64,000 nt of DNA from Streptomyces celluloflavus (GCA_000720995.1 JOEL01000035.1:1-64000), one strand, 5' to 3'; shown: positions 38,266 through 47,259, numbered from the stretch's first letter. The notes: a model not told the origin generated them from the sequence alone. Translations and numbers: made by a program.

Positions 38266-39390
38266 CTACGGACGGCCCTCTTCGTACTGCCGGAGCTGAT
38301 CCAGATTGATCATGCTGGTGTCGAAGAGACTGGTCTCGTCGAGCGCACCGGCCCGGTCCTGCGGGGCGTGCCGGGGCTGCTGCGGCACCTGCTGCTGCGG
38401 GAGGTAGCCGGCGTTCGGGTCGTAGCCCTGCTGCTGCCAGCCGTAGCCGTACGGATCCTGCTGCTGGACGTACGGGTCCTGCTGGGCCTGCTGAGGCTGC
38501 TGATAGCCGTAGGCGTCCTGCTGCTGGTAGGCCGGGTCCGCGTAGTAGGGCTGCTGGGGCTGGAGTGGCTGCTGGGGGTCCTGGTGGTGCTCGTGGGGCT
38601 GATGGTTCTGGGGCTGCGGCTCGGGGGCCTGGGGCATCCGGGGTGTCTGCGGAGGCCGGTCTTCACCGATGCCCGCGAGGCCCGCCAGATAGTCGGCGTC
38701 GGCCTGTGGCGCGCCGGCCTGGAGTTCGTCCTGCGCTGCCAGATGCGCGCCGAGCTCGTCGATGGGCCGGGCGCCCTGAAGCTTGTCGCGGCCGCGGCCG
38801 ACCGCTTCCAGGGTCTTGGTCAGTACGGCCTGGAACGCGCCGAACTTGGCGTCGACATAGGTGTCGGCGCGCTGCTTGAGCGTCTCCGGGTCGGCGCTGC
38901 GCTCGGGGGCCTCGGTGTCCTCGTAGCCCTGCTCGTCGAGGCCGGGGCCGCGGCCGAGCAGCTTCTCCCGGCCGCGGTCCACGGAACCGATGGTCTTGGT
39001 GAGGACCACCTCGAAGTTGGCGAGCTTGCTGTCGACGTAGTCGTCCGCCTCGGCCCGGATCTCCTCCGCCTCCCGGCGGGCGTCGCCGAGGATCCGGTCC
39101 GCCTCGTCCTGGGACTGCCGGGCGACCTCGGTGTCGGAGATCAGCGAACCGCGGTGGGCGTGCGCGGACTCGATGATCCGCTCCGCCTCGGCCTGCGCCT
39201 GCTCGACCATCTGCCGGCGTCCGCCGAGCAGCTCCTGCGCCTGGGCGAGGGAGTCGGGCAGCGCCGCGCGCACCTCGTCGAGCATGGCGAGCAGCTCGGC
39301 GCGGTTGACCACGCACGAGGCCGACATGGGTACCGACCGGGCGCTGCCGATGGCCCGGACGATGTCGTCGAGCTTCTTCTGCACGTCCAC
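38266..39390 (-). CDS. SepIVA/DivIVA-like coiled-coil cell-division protein
   Basis: A 374-residue protein from GTG 39390. The N-terminal half is coiled coil (MDVQKKLDDIVRAIGSARS, then AQAQELLGGRRQMVEQAQAE). It contains two copies of ADxYVDxKxxxFxxVLTKTxx followed by RGRxKLxG (about 108-145 and 170-210), an internal duplication. The C-terminal 140 residues are Gln/Pro/Tyr-rich and likely disordered. Position next to DUF177, rnc and coaD matches mycobacterial SepIVA, a cell-cycle protein. The link is inferred from synteny and coiled-coil type. Confidence 0.8.
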   Translation of the reverse strand: MDVQKKLDDIVRAIGSARSVPMSASCVVNRAELLAMLDEVRAALPDSLAQAQELLGGRRQMVEQAQAEAERIIESAHAHRGSLISDTEVARQSQDEADRILGDARREAEEIRAEADDYVDSKLANFEVVLTKTIGSVDRGREKLLGRGPGLDEQGYEDTEAPERSADPETLKQRADTYVDAKFGAFQAVLTKTLEAVGRGRDKLQGARPIDELGAHLAAQDELQAGAPQADADYLAGLAGIGEDRPPQTPRMPQAPEPQPQNHQPHEHHQDPQQPLQPQQPYYADPAYQQQDAYGYQQPQQAQQDPYVQQQDPYGYGWQQQGYDPNAGYLPQQQVPQQPRHAPQDRAGALDETSLFDTSMINLDQLRQYEEGRP

Positions 39391-39492
39391 CTTGGACTCG
39401 CCACTCTCTGAAGGGTTGGAACGAGGGAACGGGACGACTCTACGGCCATCGGACCCGGCCCCGACACCTGCTGACGGGGCGTCAGTCCTGCT

Positions 39493-39516
39493 GGGTGCGC
39501 GCCGGGCCGCGCACCC
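39493..39516 (-). terminator. Terminator of coaD
   Basis: A perfect 9-bp stem (39493-39501 with 39508-39516) and a 6-nt loop directly after the coaD stop. Confidence 0.6.
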
Positions 39517-39517
39517 G

Positions 39518-40030
39518 TCAGTGCTTGTTCCGCAGGCGTTCGGTGAGGGCTTCGAGGACGAACGGCGGCACCAGGTGGGCGACATCGCCGCCCCACGCCG
39601 CGACCTCCTTGACGAGGCTGGAGGAGAGGAAGCTGTAGGTGGGGTTGGTGGGGACGAAGAGGGTCTCCACTCCGGAGAGCCCGTTGTTCATCTGGGCCAT
39701 CTGGAGCTCGTAGTCGAAGTCGCTGACCGCGCGCAGCCCCTTGACGATGGCGGGGATGTCGCGCTGTTTGCAGAAGTCGACGAGGAGGCCGTGGAAGGAC
39801 TCGACCTCGACGTTGCCGTACTCGGCGGTGGCCCGGCGGATCAGCTCGATCCGCTCCTCGACCGTGAACAGCCCCTGCTTGGACTTGTTGATCATCACGG
39901 CGACGTGGACGACGTCGTACAGCTTGGAGGCACGGGCGATGATGTCCAGGTGCCCGTTGGTGATGGGGTCGAACGACCCCGGACAGACGGCGCGGCGCAA
40001 CTCGGGTTCCTCGCTCTCCGATCCGGTCAT
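39518..40030 (-). CDS. coaD: Phosphopantetheine adenylyltransferase
   Basis: A 170-residue enzyme making dephospho-CoA from 4'-phosphopantetheine and ATP. The nucleotidyltransferase motif PGSFDPITNGHLDII holds the TxGH. VKGLRAVSDFDYELQMAQMN and PTNPTYSFLSSSLVKEVA are characteristic. ATG 40030 overlaps the rsmD stop by 4 nt (ATGA). Homologues start a few residues later, but this Met fits the coupling. Confidence 0.95.
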   Translation of the reverse strand: MTGSESEEPELRRAVCPGSFDPITNGHLDIIARASKLYDVVHVAVMINKSKQGLFTVEERIELIRRATAEYGNVEVESFHGLLVDFCKQRDIPAIVKGLRAVSDFDYELQMAQMNNGLSGVETLFVPTNPTYSFLSSSLVKEVAAWGGDVAHLVPPFVLEALTERLRNKH

Positions 40031-40626
40031 GACTCGCTTGCTGACGTCGATTCGGCGGACGTCGAAGCGGCGCGACCGTACCAAAGCGTCCCCTCGCCGT
40101 AACGACGGGCCCTGATCGCTTCGAAACCGTCCGGCCATGGGAACGTGCCGCCTCTGGTGCTGCGTTCCACGGTGACGAGTGCCTCTTCCGCAAGCCACCC
40201 CTGCCCCCGGAGTGTGAGCAGGATCTCGCGGAGTTCCTCGTCGGTGACGGCGTACGGCGGGTCCAGGAACACGATGTCGTACGGGTCGGCCGGGGCCGGG
40301 GACGCCGCGGTCTGCTCGGCCTTGCCCGGCCGCACTTCGGCGCCCGGCAGGCCCACGGCCCGGACGTTCTCGCGGATGGTGCGGGCGGCACGGGCGTCGG
40401 CCTCGACGAGCAGGACATGGGCGGCGCCGCGGGAGAGCGCCTCCAGGCCGACCGCGCCGGAGCCGCCGTACAGGTCCAGGACGCGGGCGCCGGCCAGCGG
40501 GCCGTCGAGCGACTCCCAGGTGGAGAAGAGGCCCTCGCGCGCCCGGTCGGAGGTCGGGCGGGTACCCGTCCCCGGTGGTACGGCCAGGCGGCGGCCGCCG
40601 GCGGTACCGGCGATCACGCGGGTCAT
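40027..40626 (-). CDS. rsmD: 16S rRNA (guanine(966)-N(2))-methyltransferase RsmD
   Basis: A 199-residue rRNA methyltransferase. MTRVIAGTAGGRRLAVPPG opens the protein. The SAM motif is VLDLYGGSGAVGLEALSRGA, and the catalytic DPPY motif lies in YDIVFLDPPYA. ATG 40626 has AAGGA seven bases upstream. It is translationally coupled to coaD. Confidence 0.95.
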   Translation of the reverse strand: MTRVIAGTAGGRRLAVPPGTGTRPTSDRAREGLFSTWESLDGPLAGARVLDLYGGSGAVGLEALSRGAAHVLLVEADARAARTIRENVRAVGLPGAEVRPGKAEQTAASPAPADPYDIVFLDPPYAVTDEELREILLTLRGQGWLAEEALVTVERSTRGGTFPWPDGFEAIRARRYGEGTLWYGRAASTSAESTSASES

Positions 40627-40822
40627 GGGCCCGTCCTTACGTCGTACGTGGTCAGTGGCGGTGCGGGAGCCGGGCAGGCCCCACTCCCCCACGATATTCC
40701 GTCGGGCAGCGGGCAACGTCCGGCCGGGCCGCCGGGCGGTGCGGTGAGGGATCTCACGTGGCCCGGCGTCCGGCGGGTGCCCCTCGCCGTGCCGGGGCCG
40801 CCGGCCGCTTCCGCCGGGGCCG

Positions 40823-43800
40823 TCAGCCCTTGTCCAGGTACTGCTCGCGGGTGTCGTCCAGCAGGGCGGCCAGCGCGGTCCGCAGCTCGGGGTGGCCGGT
40901 CAGGCCGGGGTCGGCGGCGACCAGCGCGGTGGCCTCCTCGCGGGCGGCCGCGATCACCTCCTCGTCGTCGATGACCGTGAGCACCCGCAGCGAGGAGCGG
41001 ACGCCGGACTGCGCCTGTCCGAGGACATCGCCCTCGCGGCGCTGCTCCAGGTCGATACGCGAGAGCGCGAAGCCGTCGAGGGTGCCGGCGACGGCGGCGA
41101 GCCGGGCGCGGGCCGGGCTGGCCTCGGGCATCTCGCTGACCAGCAGGCACAGACCGGGCGCCGCGCCGCGGCCGACCCGGCCGCGCAGCTGGTGCAGTTG
41201 GGAGACGCCGAAGCGGTCCGCGTCCATGATCACCATCGCGGTGGCGTTCGGGACGTTCACCCCGACCTCGATGACGGTCGTCGCGACCAGGACGTCCACC
41301 TCGCCGGCGGCGAACCGGCGCATCACGTCGTCCTTGTCGTCCGGGGCCATCCTGCCGTGCAGCACCGCCACCCGCAGGCCCGCGAGGGGGCCCTTGGTGA
41401 GCTGCTCGGCGATGTCCAGCACCGCCAGCGGCGGCCGCTTCTCCGCCGCGTCCTCCGGTGAGACCTCCGCCGCTGCGCCCTTCGCCCCCTTGCCGGCGCC
41501 CTTCCCGGCGCCCTTGGGGGCATCCTCCTCGTCGCCGATCCGGGGGCACACCACATACCCCTGGTGCCCGGCCCCGACCTCTTCGCGGACCCGCTCCCAG
41601 GCCCGTGCGAGGAAGTGCGGCTTGTCCTTGGCGGGCACCACATGGGTGGCGATCGGGGAACGTCCGGCGGGGAGCTGGTCCAGTACGGAGGTCTCCAGAT
41701 CGCCGAAGACGGTCATCGCGACCGTGCGCGGAATGGGGGTCGCGGTCATCACCAGGAGGTGCGGCGGCTGTTTGCCCTTGCCGCGCAGCGCGTCCCGCTG
41801 CTCGACGCCGAAGCGGTGCTGCTCGTCGACGACGACCAGGCCCAGGTCGTGGAACCGCACCTTGTCCTCGATCAGGGCATGTGTGCCGATGACGATCCCG
41901 GCCTCGCCGGTGACCAGGTCCAGCAGCGCCTGGCGCCGGGCCGCGGCGCCCATGGAGCCCGTCAGCAGCACCACCTTCGTGCCGTGTTCGGCGCCGCCCA
42001 GCATGCCACCCTGGGCCAGTTCCCCCATCATCTCGGTGACCGAGCGGTGGTGCTGCTGCGCCAGGACCTCGGTCGGCGCGAGCATCGCGGCCTGGCCGCC
42101 GCCGTCCACCACCCCGAGCATGGCGCGGAGCGCGACCATGGTGTTGTGCGTGACCGTGAAGTGGTCGGTCACATAGGCGTGGTCCGGATGCGCGACGCTG
42201 ATGCACTGGACGGGCTTGCGGCCGGCGTACTCGACGGCGTGGACGGCCCGCCGGAAGCCGGGGTCGTCCGCGGGCCGCGGGGCGAGGCGGCCCGGCTCCG
42301 CCCGCCGGAAGGGCGGGTACTCCCCGGGCAGTGCCACCGAGACGCCGTACGCGGCGTCCGCCCCGGGTGCGGGGCGGGCGTCCCGCACCCGCGCAGGGCG
42401 GACCTGCGCCCGGCCGCCCAGGGACCGCACGAGCCAGGCGAGGTCGTCGGCCAGCCGCGCCGAGTCCGTACGGAACCACGCGCTCGCCGGGGCGGGCGCA
42501 CCGGACCGGGGACCCGCGGCCGGCTCGCCCATGCCGTCCGGCACAACCGGCCCGTCCGGCTCATCCGGCTCCCCCGCCCGGACCGTGCCCGCCGCGTCCA
42601 TCAGGCCTTGGAGCACCGCCAGCCGGTCCTTGACCGGCGCGTTCCGGTAGGCGGCGGGTACGCACCGCTCGTGCGGTACGTCCACCGGCACACCGGAGTC
42701 CGGCTGCGCCCCTGGATCCGGGTCGCCGCCGCCCAGCAGCAGCCCCAGCCGGTACGGGTCGAGCGGCCGGTCCTCGCCACCGTCGAGATCCACCGGGGTC
42801 GCCGGCACGATGGACCACCTGGGCCGGCCGTCGGCGTCCCGGAGCCCGGCCCGCAGCTCGCGGGTCGTGAGGACCCTTGACGCGCCCTGCCCCTGCTCCC
42901 CGGTGCCGGTGGCCGTGACGATCCAGAGGTGTTCGTCGTCGCATTCGATGCGGCTGCCGTCGGACAGCACCAGCCGCCAGACCTCCCGCTCGCCCTGCGG
43001 GAAGACCCCGTCCACGACGGCGGTCTCGCCCGTCGGCACCACCACCTCGGCGCCCACGGCCAGCTCCCCCATGGGGCGGAACCCCCGGGGTGTCAGCACC
43101 AGCGCGTCCAGCGGCTGCGCCTTGCCGGAGCCCACCTCGCCCTGGAGGAGGCGGTGCATGGGGTGGTCGGTCGCCAGATCGTCGAAGATCTCCCGGCTGA
43201 CCTTCTGCTGTCCCTCGGTGAGGGTGAACGGCAGCTTGGCGTCGAAGGCGTCGAGGATGCCGTCCGCCACCAACGTCCGTGGTACGGCCGGGAGTTGGGT
43301 CTCGGCCAGCCGCCGCCTGGCGAGCGCGACCTGGAGGACGAACGCCTCGTCCCACTTCAGCCGGGCCCGCGCATCGGCGATATCGGCCTTGGTCGCCGGC
43401 CGGTGGATCTTCAGCAGCGCCTCCGGCAGCGGCACCAGCGCACGGCCCGCGCGCAGCGCCTCGGGCAGCGGGTCGACGGCGTCCGGGGCGCTGGGGAGCA
43501 CCGCGTCGACCGCCTTGGCGAGTTTCCACGACGCCATCTGCTGGCAGGCCGGATAGATCGGCAGGAGCCGGCCGGCGAAGGCGTCGACCGCGCCGGTGTC
43601 GTCATCGCGGTCGAGGAGTTGGTATTCGGGGTGCGCGAGCTGGAGTTTGCGGTTGAAAACGGAGACCTTTCCCGCGAACAGCGCGCGGCTCCCCGGCAGC
43701 AGGTCTTTGTGCGGTTTGTGGATGCCCTTGCCGAAAAAGACCAGCTGCAGCCGGCCGCTGCCGTCGGTGAGCGTCACTTCCAGCCGCTGTCCGCGGCCGC

Positions 43801-44029
43801 CGTTGAATTTCATGACACGGGCGTCGGCGACCTGCGCGACGACCGTGACGTGTTCGTCCAGCGGCAGATCGGCGAGGCGGGTGAGTTCACCGCGCTCGGC
43901 ATAGCGCCGGGGATAGTGATGCAGCAAATCCCCGACCGTATGCAGGTCGAGATGCTCGGCCAGCACCTTCGCGGTGGTGCCACCGAGGATTTTCTTCAGG
44001 GGTTCGTCGAGCGCGGCCACGCGGTCCAT
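40823..44029 (-). CDS. recG: ATP-dependent DNA helicase RecG interrupted by an intein
   Basis: A 1068-residue precursor. Removing the intein (residues 304-629) leaves a 742-residue RecG, the normal size. The N-terminal wedge/OB domain is followed by GEVGSGK, which after splicing joins TMVALRAML to complete Walker A. Helicase motifs follow: DEQHRFGVEQR (DExH box), TATPIPRT, VLHGRM, TTVIEVGVNVPNAT and QLHQLRGRVGRG. A Lys/Gly/Ala-rich linker sits in the second RecA-like lobe, as in other Streptomyces. RecG remodels stalled forks and Holliday junctions. ATG 44029 lacks a clear RBS; GTG codons lie just upstream. Without splicing the ATP site would be disrupted. Confidence 0.95.
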   Translation of the reverse strand: MDRVAALDEPLKKILGGTTAKVLAEHLDLHTVGDLLHHYPRRYAERGELTRLADLPLDEHVTVVAQVADARVMKFNGGRGQRLEVTLTDGSGRLQLVFFGKGIHKPHKDLLPGSRALFAGKVSVFNRKLQLAHPEYQLLDRDDDTGAVDAFAGRLLPIYPACQQMASWKLAKAVDAVLPSAPDAVDPLPEALRAGRALVPLPEALLKIHRPATKADIADARARLKWDEAFVLQVALARRRLAETQLPAVPRTLVADGILDAFDAKLPFTLTEGQQKVSREIFDDLATDHPMHRLLQGEVGSGKAQPLDALVLTPRGFRPMGELAVGAEVVVPTGETAVVDGVFPQGEREVWRLVLSDGSRIECDDEHLWIVTATGTGEQGQGASRVLTTRELRAGLRDADGRPRWSIVPATPVDLDGGEDRPLDPYRLGLLLGGGDPDPGAQPDSGVPVDVPHERCVPAAYRNAPVKDRLAVLQGLMDAAGTVRAGEPDEPDGPVVPDGMGEPAAGPRSGAPAPASAWFRTDSARLADDLAWLVRSLGGRAQVRPARVRDARPAPGADAAYGVSVALPGEYPPFRRAEPGRLAPRPADDPGFRRAVHAVEYAGRKPVQCISVAHPDHAYVTDHFTVTHNTMVALRAMLGVVDGGGQAAMLAPTEVLAQQHHRSVTEMMGELAQGGMLGGAEHGTKVVLLTGSMGAAARRQALLDLVTGEAGIVIGTHALIEDKVRFHDLGLVVVDEQHRFGVEQRDALRGKGKQPPHLLVMTATPIPRTVAMTVFGDLETSVLDQLPAGRSPIATHVVPAKDKPHFLARAWERVREEVGAGHQGYVVCPRIGDEEDAPKGAGKGAGKGAKGAAAEVSPEDAAEKRPPLAVLDIAEQLTKGPLAGLRVAVLHGRMAPDDKDDVMRRFAAGEVDVLVATTVIEVGVNVPNATAMVIMDADRFGVSQLHQLRGRVGRGAAPGLCLLVSEMPEASPARARLAAVAGTLDGFALSRIDLEQRREGDVLGQAQSGVRSSLRVLTVIDDEEVIAAAREEATALVAADPGLTGHPELRTALAALLDDTREQYLDKG
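42143..43120 (-). mobile_element. Intein in RecG (class 3-like, degenerate LAGLIDADG endonuclease)
   Basis: 326 residues in frame between Lys and Thr of the RecG Walker A. It starts with Ala1 (AQPLDALVLTPRGFRPMGEL) in place of Cys/Ser and ends His325-Asn326, with Thr at +1. Block B is ECDDEHLWIV (His64, Trp66). Block F is VQCISVAHPDHAYV with Cys306. Block G is TVTHN with Thr324. Trp66/Cys306/Thr324 match the WCT signature of class 3 inteins. Endonuclease block C (RLGLLLGGG, 124-132) and block E (LQGLMDAAG, 170-178) lack the catalytic Asp, and the DNA between them is short. The endonuclease is therefore probably dead while splicing residues persist. Confidence 0.88.
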
Positions 44030-44107
44030 TGCACACCACACCACTGACAACGGACCAGAATCACCGTCTTTCGGGCTACCGCTCTTCCGGTCCGCCCGCC
44101 TTTTCCG

Positions 44108-44164
44108 CCCCGGGCGCAGCCTTCCACCCCGGGCGCAGTCTTCCACCCCGGGCGCAGCCCTAAT
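44108..44164. repeat. Three 19-bp tandem repeats upstream of recG
   Basis: Units at 44108-44126, 44127-44145 and 44146-44164 share CCCCGGGCGCAG and differ at the end. They are followed by degenerate ATTCGGTCC-like repeats to about 44185. They fill the gap between the DAK-family gene stop and recG. Confidence 0.8.
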
Positions 44165-44190
44165 TCGGTCCCATTCGGTCCTCTTCGGCC

Positions 44191-45852
44191 CTATTCGACG
44201 CCGATGAGCAGCGGCGCGGCGTGCTGTCCGCCTTCGTAGACCACGGTGTCCACGGCGAGATGGCGCTCGCGGACGTACCGCTCCAGCCGCCGGCCCAGGG
44301 CGGCGGGGGCGTCCGCGCCCAGCACCAGGGTGACCAGTTCCCCGCCCGCGGAGAGCATCCGGTCCAGGACCGTCATCGCGGTCCGCGCCAGGTCGGCGCC
44401 GATCACCGCGACATCGCCGTCGATCAGGCCGAGTACGTCCCCGGCCTGGCAGATGCCGGCCATCGTCCAGGACTGCCGCTCGGCGACGGCCAGCTCGGCG
44501 TAGCGGGTGGCGCCCGCTGCCGAGGTCATCGCGACCACGTCCTCGTCGAAGCTGCGGGCCGGTTCGTGGACGGCCAGCGCCGCGAGGCCCTGGACGGCGG
44601 ACCGGGTGGGGATGAGCGCGACCCGGACACCTTCGGTGCGGGCCTCTTCCGCGGCGGCCGCCGCGGTGTGCCGCAGGCCGGGGTCGTTGGGCAGCAGCAT
44701 CACCTCGCGGGCGTGCGCCTGCCGGATCGCCTGCACCAGCTCGCCGCTGGCGGGCGGCTCCCCGGGACGGGTGGTCACCGCGGTCGCGCCCGCCCCGGCG
44801 CACAGCCCGGCGAGCCCGTCGCCCGGCACCACCGCGACGACGGCCCGCGCCGCCATCTCGGGCTCCTTCGTGCGGGCGGTGCCGCCGAAGTGGGTGATGC
44901 GGATCCGGTACGGGCGGCCCGCCTCGATCCCGGCCTCGACGGCGGCTCCCGCGTCGTCGACATGGACGTGGACGTTCCACAGGCCGTCCCCGCCGACCAC
45001 CACCAGGGAGTCGCCGAGCCCGTCGAGCCGGGTCCGCAGCCGCGCCACGGCGGCGTCGCCCGCCTCCAGGAGATAGATCACTTCGAAGGCGGGCCCCTCG
45101 GCGTCCGGCGGGTCACCGGCGCCGCAGCCGGCCGCCGCCCCGTGCGCCGCCGCGGGACCGGCCGCCACGGGGAGCGGGGCGTCGGCCCGTACGGCGACGG
45201 GGGCGGCCGAGACCTCGCCGGACAGCGCGTCGGCGAGCGCGCCGAGCAGCGCGACCAGTCCGCAGCCGCCCGCGTCCACGACGCCCGCCCGGCCGAGGAC
45301 CGCGAGCTGCCCTGGGGTCGCCCGCAGGGCGGTGCGCGCCTGCGCGCAGGCGGCCCGCGCGACCTCGACGACCTCGCCGCGGGCCCGCTCCGCGCCTGCC
45401 GCGGCGGCGGTCGCCACCGTCAGCACGGTGCCCTCCACCGGGTGCTCGACGGCCGCGTACGCGGACTCGGCGGCCCGGCGCAGCGCCCGCCGCAGCGCGT
45501 CGGCGTCCGCGCCGCCGGGCCCGTCCGTGGCCGCCAGCACCTCGGTCATGCCGCGCAGCAGTTGCGCGAGGATCGTGCCGGAGTTGCCGCGGGCCCCTAT
45601 GAGGGCGCCGTGCGCCATGGCGCCGAGGGCATCGGCGAGGCGGGGCGCGGTGCCGGCGGCGGCGTGCCCGTCGAACGCCGCCTCGACGGCGCGGGCGGCG
45701 GATTCGAGGGTCAGGTAGAGGTTGGTGCCGGTGTCGCCGTCGGCCACCGGGTAGACGTTGATCGCGTCGATCCGCGCCCGCTCCCGGCCGAGTGCCTCCA
45801 GGGCCAGCCCGCACCAGGCACGTACCGCTGCGGCGTCGAGCGGGTACGGCAC
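44191..45852 (-). CDS. DAK2-domain kinase-like protein (FakA/YloV family)
   Basis: A 553-residue protein. The DhaL-like nucleotide domain shows DAINVYPVADGDTGTNLYLT with metal-binding aspartates, and GALIGARGNSGTILAQLLRG. The C-terminal part (MLLPNDPGLRHTAAAAA, VTLVLGADAP) matches the DegV-interacting/DUF1949-like region. Family members phosphorylate fatty acids with a FakB partner; no fakB is nearby. GTG 45852 is chosen because AGGAGG lies 5 nt upstream. It is upstream of recG, as in many actinomycetes. Confidence 0.9.
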   Translation of the reverse strand: MPYPLDAAAVRAWCGLALEALGRERARIDAINVYPVADGDTGTNLYLTLESAARAVEAAFDGHAAAGTAPRLADALGAMAHGALIGARGNSGTILAQLLRGMTEVLAATDGPGGADADALRRALRRAAESAYAAVEHPVEGTVLTVATAAAAGAERARGEVVEVARAACAQARTALRATPGQLAVLGRAGVVDAGGCGLVALLGALADALSGEVSAAPVAVRADAPLPVAAGPAAAHGAAAGCGAGDPPDAEGPAFEVIYLLEAGDAAVARLRTRLDGLGDSLVVVGGDGLWNVHVHVDDAGAAVEAGIEAGRPYRIRITHFGGTARTKEPEMAARAVVAVVPGDGLAGLCAGAGATAVTTRPGEPPASGELVQAIRQAHAREVMLLPNDPGLRHTAAAAAEEARTEGVRVALIPTRSAVQGLAALAVHEPARSFDEDVVAMTSAAGATRYAELAVAERQSWTMAGICQAGDVLGLIDGDVAVIGADLARTAMTVLDRMLSAGGELVTLVLGADAPAALGRRLERYVRERHLAVDTVVYEGGQHAAPLLIGVE

Positions 45853-46084
45853 GTCGTCCTCCTGGGTCACGGGATGCACCGCACAGTAGCGGCGGTCCGG
45901 TGGGGAGGCCGGGGCGGGGGCCCGGGGCGCTCATGGTAGTTTCGTTCTACGGGAGCGGCCGTTGTATGCTGCTCCGGTTGCCCGATGCGAATCGGGCCAT
46001 TCCTCTCCTGGCGGCGCCGGTCGGTCAATGCACTCGGCCCGTTGGGATTCACCGTAAGTGCATCTGAAGTCTTTGGAGTGACCC

Positions 46085-46270
46085 GTGGCTGCCAACTGCG
46101 ACGTCTGCGGCAAGGGGCCGGGCTTCGGCAAGAGTGTCTCGCACTCGCATCGCCGCACCAACCGTCGTTGGAATCCCAACATCCAGACGGTCCGTGCAGT
46201 GATCGGGCGCACGCCGAAGCGGCTCAACGTCTGCACCTCGTGCATCAAGGCCGGCAAGGTCTCGCGCTGA
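46085..46270 (+). CDS. rpmB: 50S ribosomal protein L28
   Basis: A 61-residue L28. [20 protein letters not shown] and [12 protein letters not shown] give the two CxxC zinc pairs, so it is the zinc-binding type. The core [15 protein letters not shown] is canonical. The GTG start is at 46085. It is monocistronic and divergent from the DAK-family gene, with a good terminator after it. Confidence 0.97.
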   Translation: MAANCDVCGKGPGFGKSVSHSHRRTNRRWNPNIQTVRAVIGRTPKRLNVCTSCIKAGKVSR

Positions 46271-46308
46271 CGTCTTAGCCGTAGCGCAGCCCAGCCGGTT
46301 GCTGTGAG

Positions 46309-46338
46309 AAGCCGGTCCACCGGAAGGTGGGCCGGCTT
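46309..46338 (+). terminator. Terminator of rpmB
   Basis: A 13-bp stem with one G-T pair (46309-46321 with 46326-46338) and a GGAA loop, about 40 nt after the rpmB stop, followed by a T-containing stretch. Confidence 0.7.
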
Positions 46339-46365
46339 TCGCTTGTCCGCACGGCGGCCGACTCG

Positions 46366-46403
46366 CCCCTGAGGGCTTTCCCTCAGGGGCTTTCCCTCAG
46401 GGG
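46366..46403 (-). terminator. Hairpin with duplicated right arm after thiD
   Basis: The arm CCCCTGAGGG (46366-46375) can pair with CCCTCAGGGG at 46380-46389 or with an exact second copy at 46394-46403. The three arms are separated by CTTT. It lies between convergent rpmB and thiD and probably terminates thiD. Confidence 0.55.
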
Positions 46404-46437
46404 CTTTCCCGGTGCGGCGTCGTCTTCCGGTCGGGCC

Positions 46438-47259
46438 TCAGCCGTCCCGGCGCAGCCGCCAGCCGTGGTCCACGGGGCCGATGCCCGCACCCAGCCGGAA
46501 GCCGGCCGCGAGGGCGCCGGTGACGTACTCCTTCGCCGCCGCCACGGCCCGCGGGACGGTGTCGCCCTTGGCGAGCTGTGCGGCGATGGCGCTGGCGAGG
46601 GTGCAACCGGTGCCGTGGGTGTGCCGGTTGCCGTGCCGGGGGGCGCGCAGCCAGTGTTCGTCGGTGCCGTCGGTGAGCAGGTCGACGGCCTCGACGGGAA
46701 CCGCGCGCGCCGGGTCCGTCGGCAGATGGCCGCCCTTGATCAGCGCCCAGCGCGGTCCGAGGGCCAGGATCGCGTCGGCCGCCCGCGGCATATCGGCCGT
46801 TTCCCGCACCCGTACCCCGGTCAGCTGGGCGACCTCGTCCAGGTTGGGGGTGGCCACCGTCGCGGTCGGCAGCAGCTTGGTGCGGACCGCGTCCAGGGCG
46901 GTGGCGGCCAGCAGGGTGTCGCCGTGCTTGGAGACCCCGACCGGGTCGACGACGACCGGCACCCGCAGCCCGGCCAGCAGTTCCGCGACGGTCGTGACGA
47001 GGGCGGGCGAGGAGAGCATCCCGGTCTTCACCGCCTGGACGCCGATATCGTCGACGACGCTGCGGAACTGGGCCCGGACGGCCTCGACCGGCAGTTCCCA
47101 CGCGCCGTGCACACCGAGCGAGTTCTGCGCGGTGACGGCGGTGAGCACGCTCATACCGTGGGTGCCCAGCGCCAGCATCGTCTTGAGATCGGCCTGGATA
47201 CCCGCGCCGCCGCCGGAGTCGGACCCGGCGACGGTCAGGACGCGTGGAGGTGTGCGCAT
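46438..47259 (-). CDS. thiD: Hydroxymethylpyrimidine/phosphomethylpyrimidine kinase
   Basis: A 273-residue ribokinase-fold enzyme phosphorylating HMP and HMP-P in thiamine synthesis. [20 protein letters not shown] and the anion-hole segment [13 protein letters not shown] with GTGC are diagnostic. Full length. It follows thiL by 10 nt, so thiL-thiD form one unit. No TPP riboswitch is visible upstream of thiL. Confidence 0.96.
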   Translation of the reverse strand: MRTPPRVLTVAGSDSGGGAGIQADLKTMLALGTHGMSVLTAVTAQNSLGVHGAWELPVEAVRAQFRSVVDDIGVQAVKTGMLSSPALVTTVAELLAGLRVPVVVDPVGVSKHGDTLLAATALDAVRTKLLPTATVATPNLDEVAQLTGVRVRETADMPRAADAILALGPRWALIKGGHLPTDPARAVPVEAVDLLTDGTDEHWLRAPRHGNRHTHGTGCTLASAIAAQLAKGDTVPRAVAAAKEYVTGALAAGFRLGAGIGPVDHGWRLRRDG

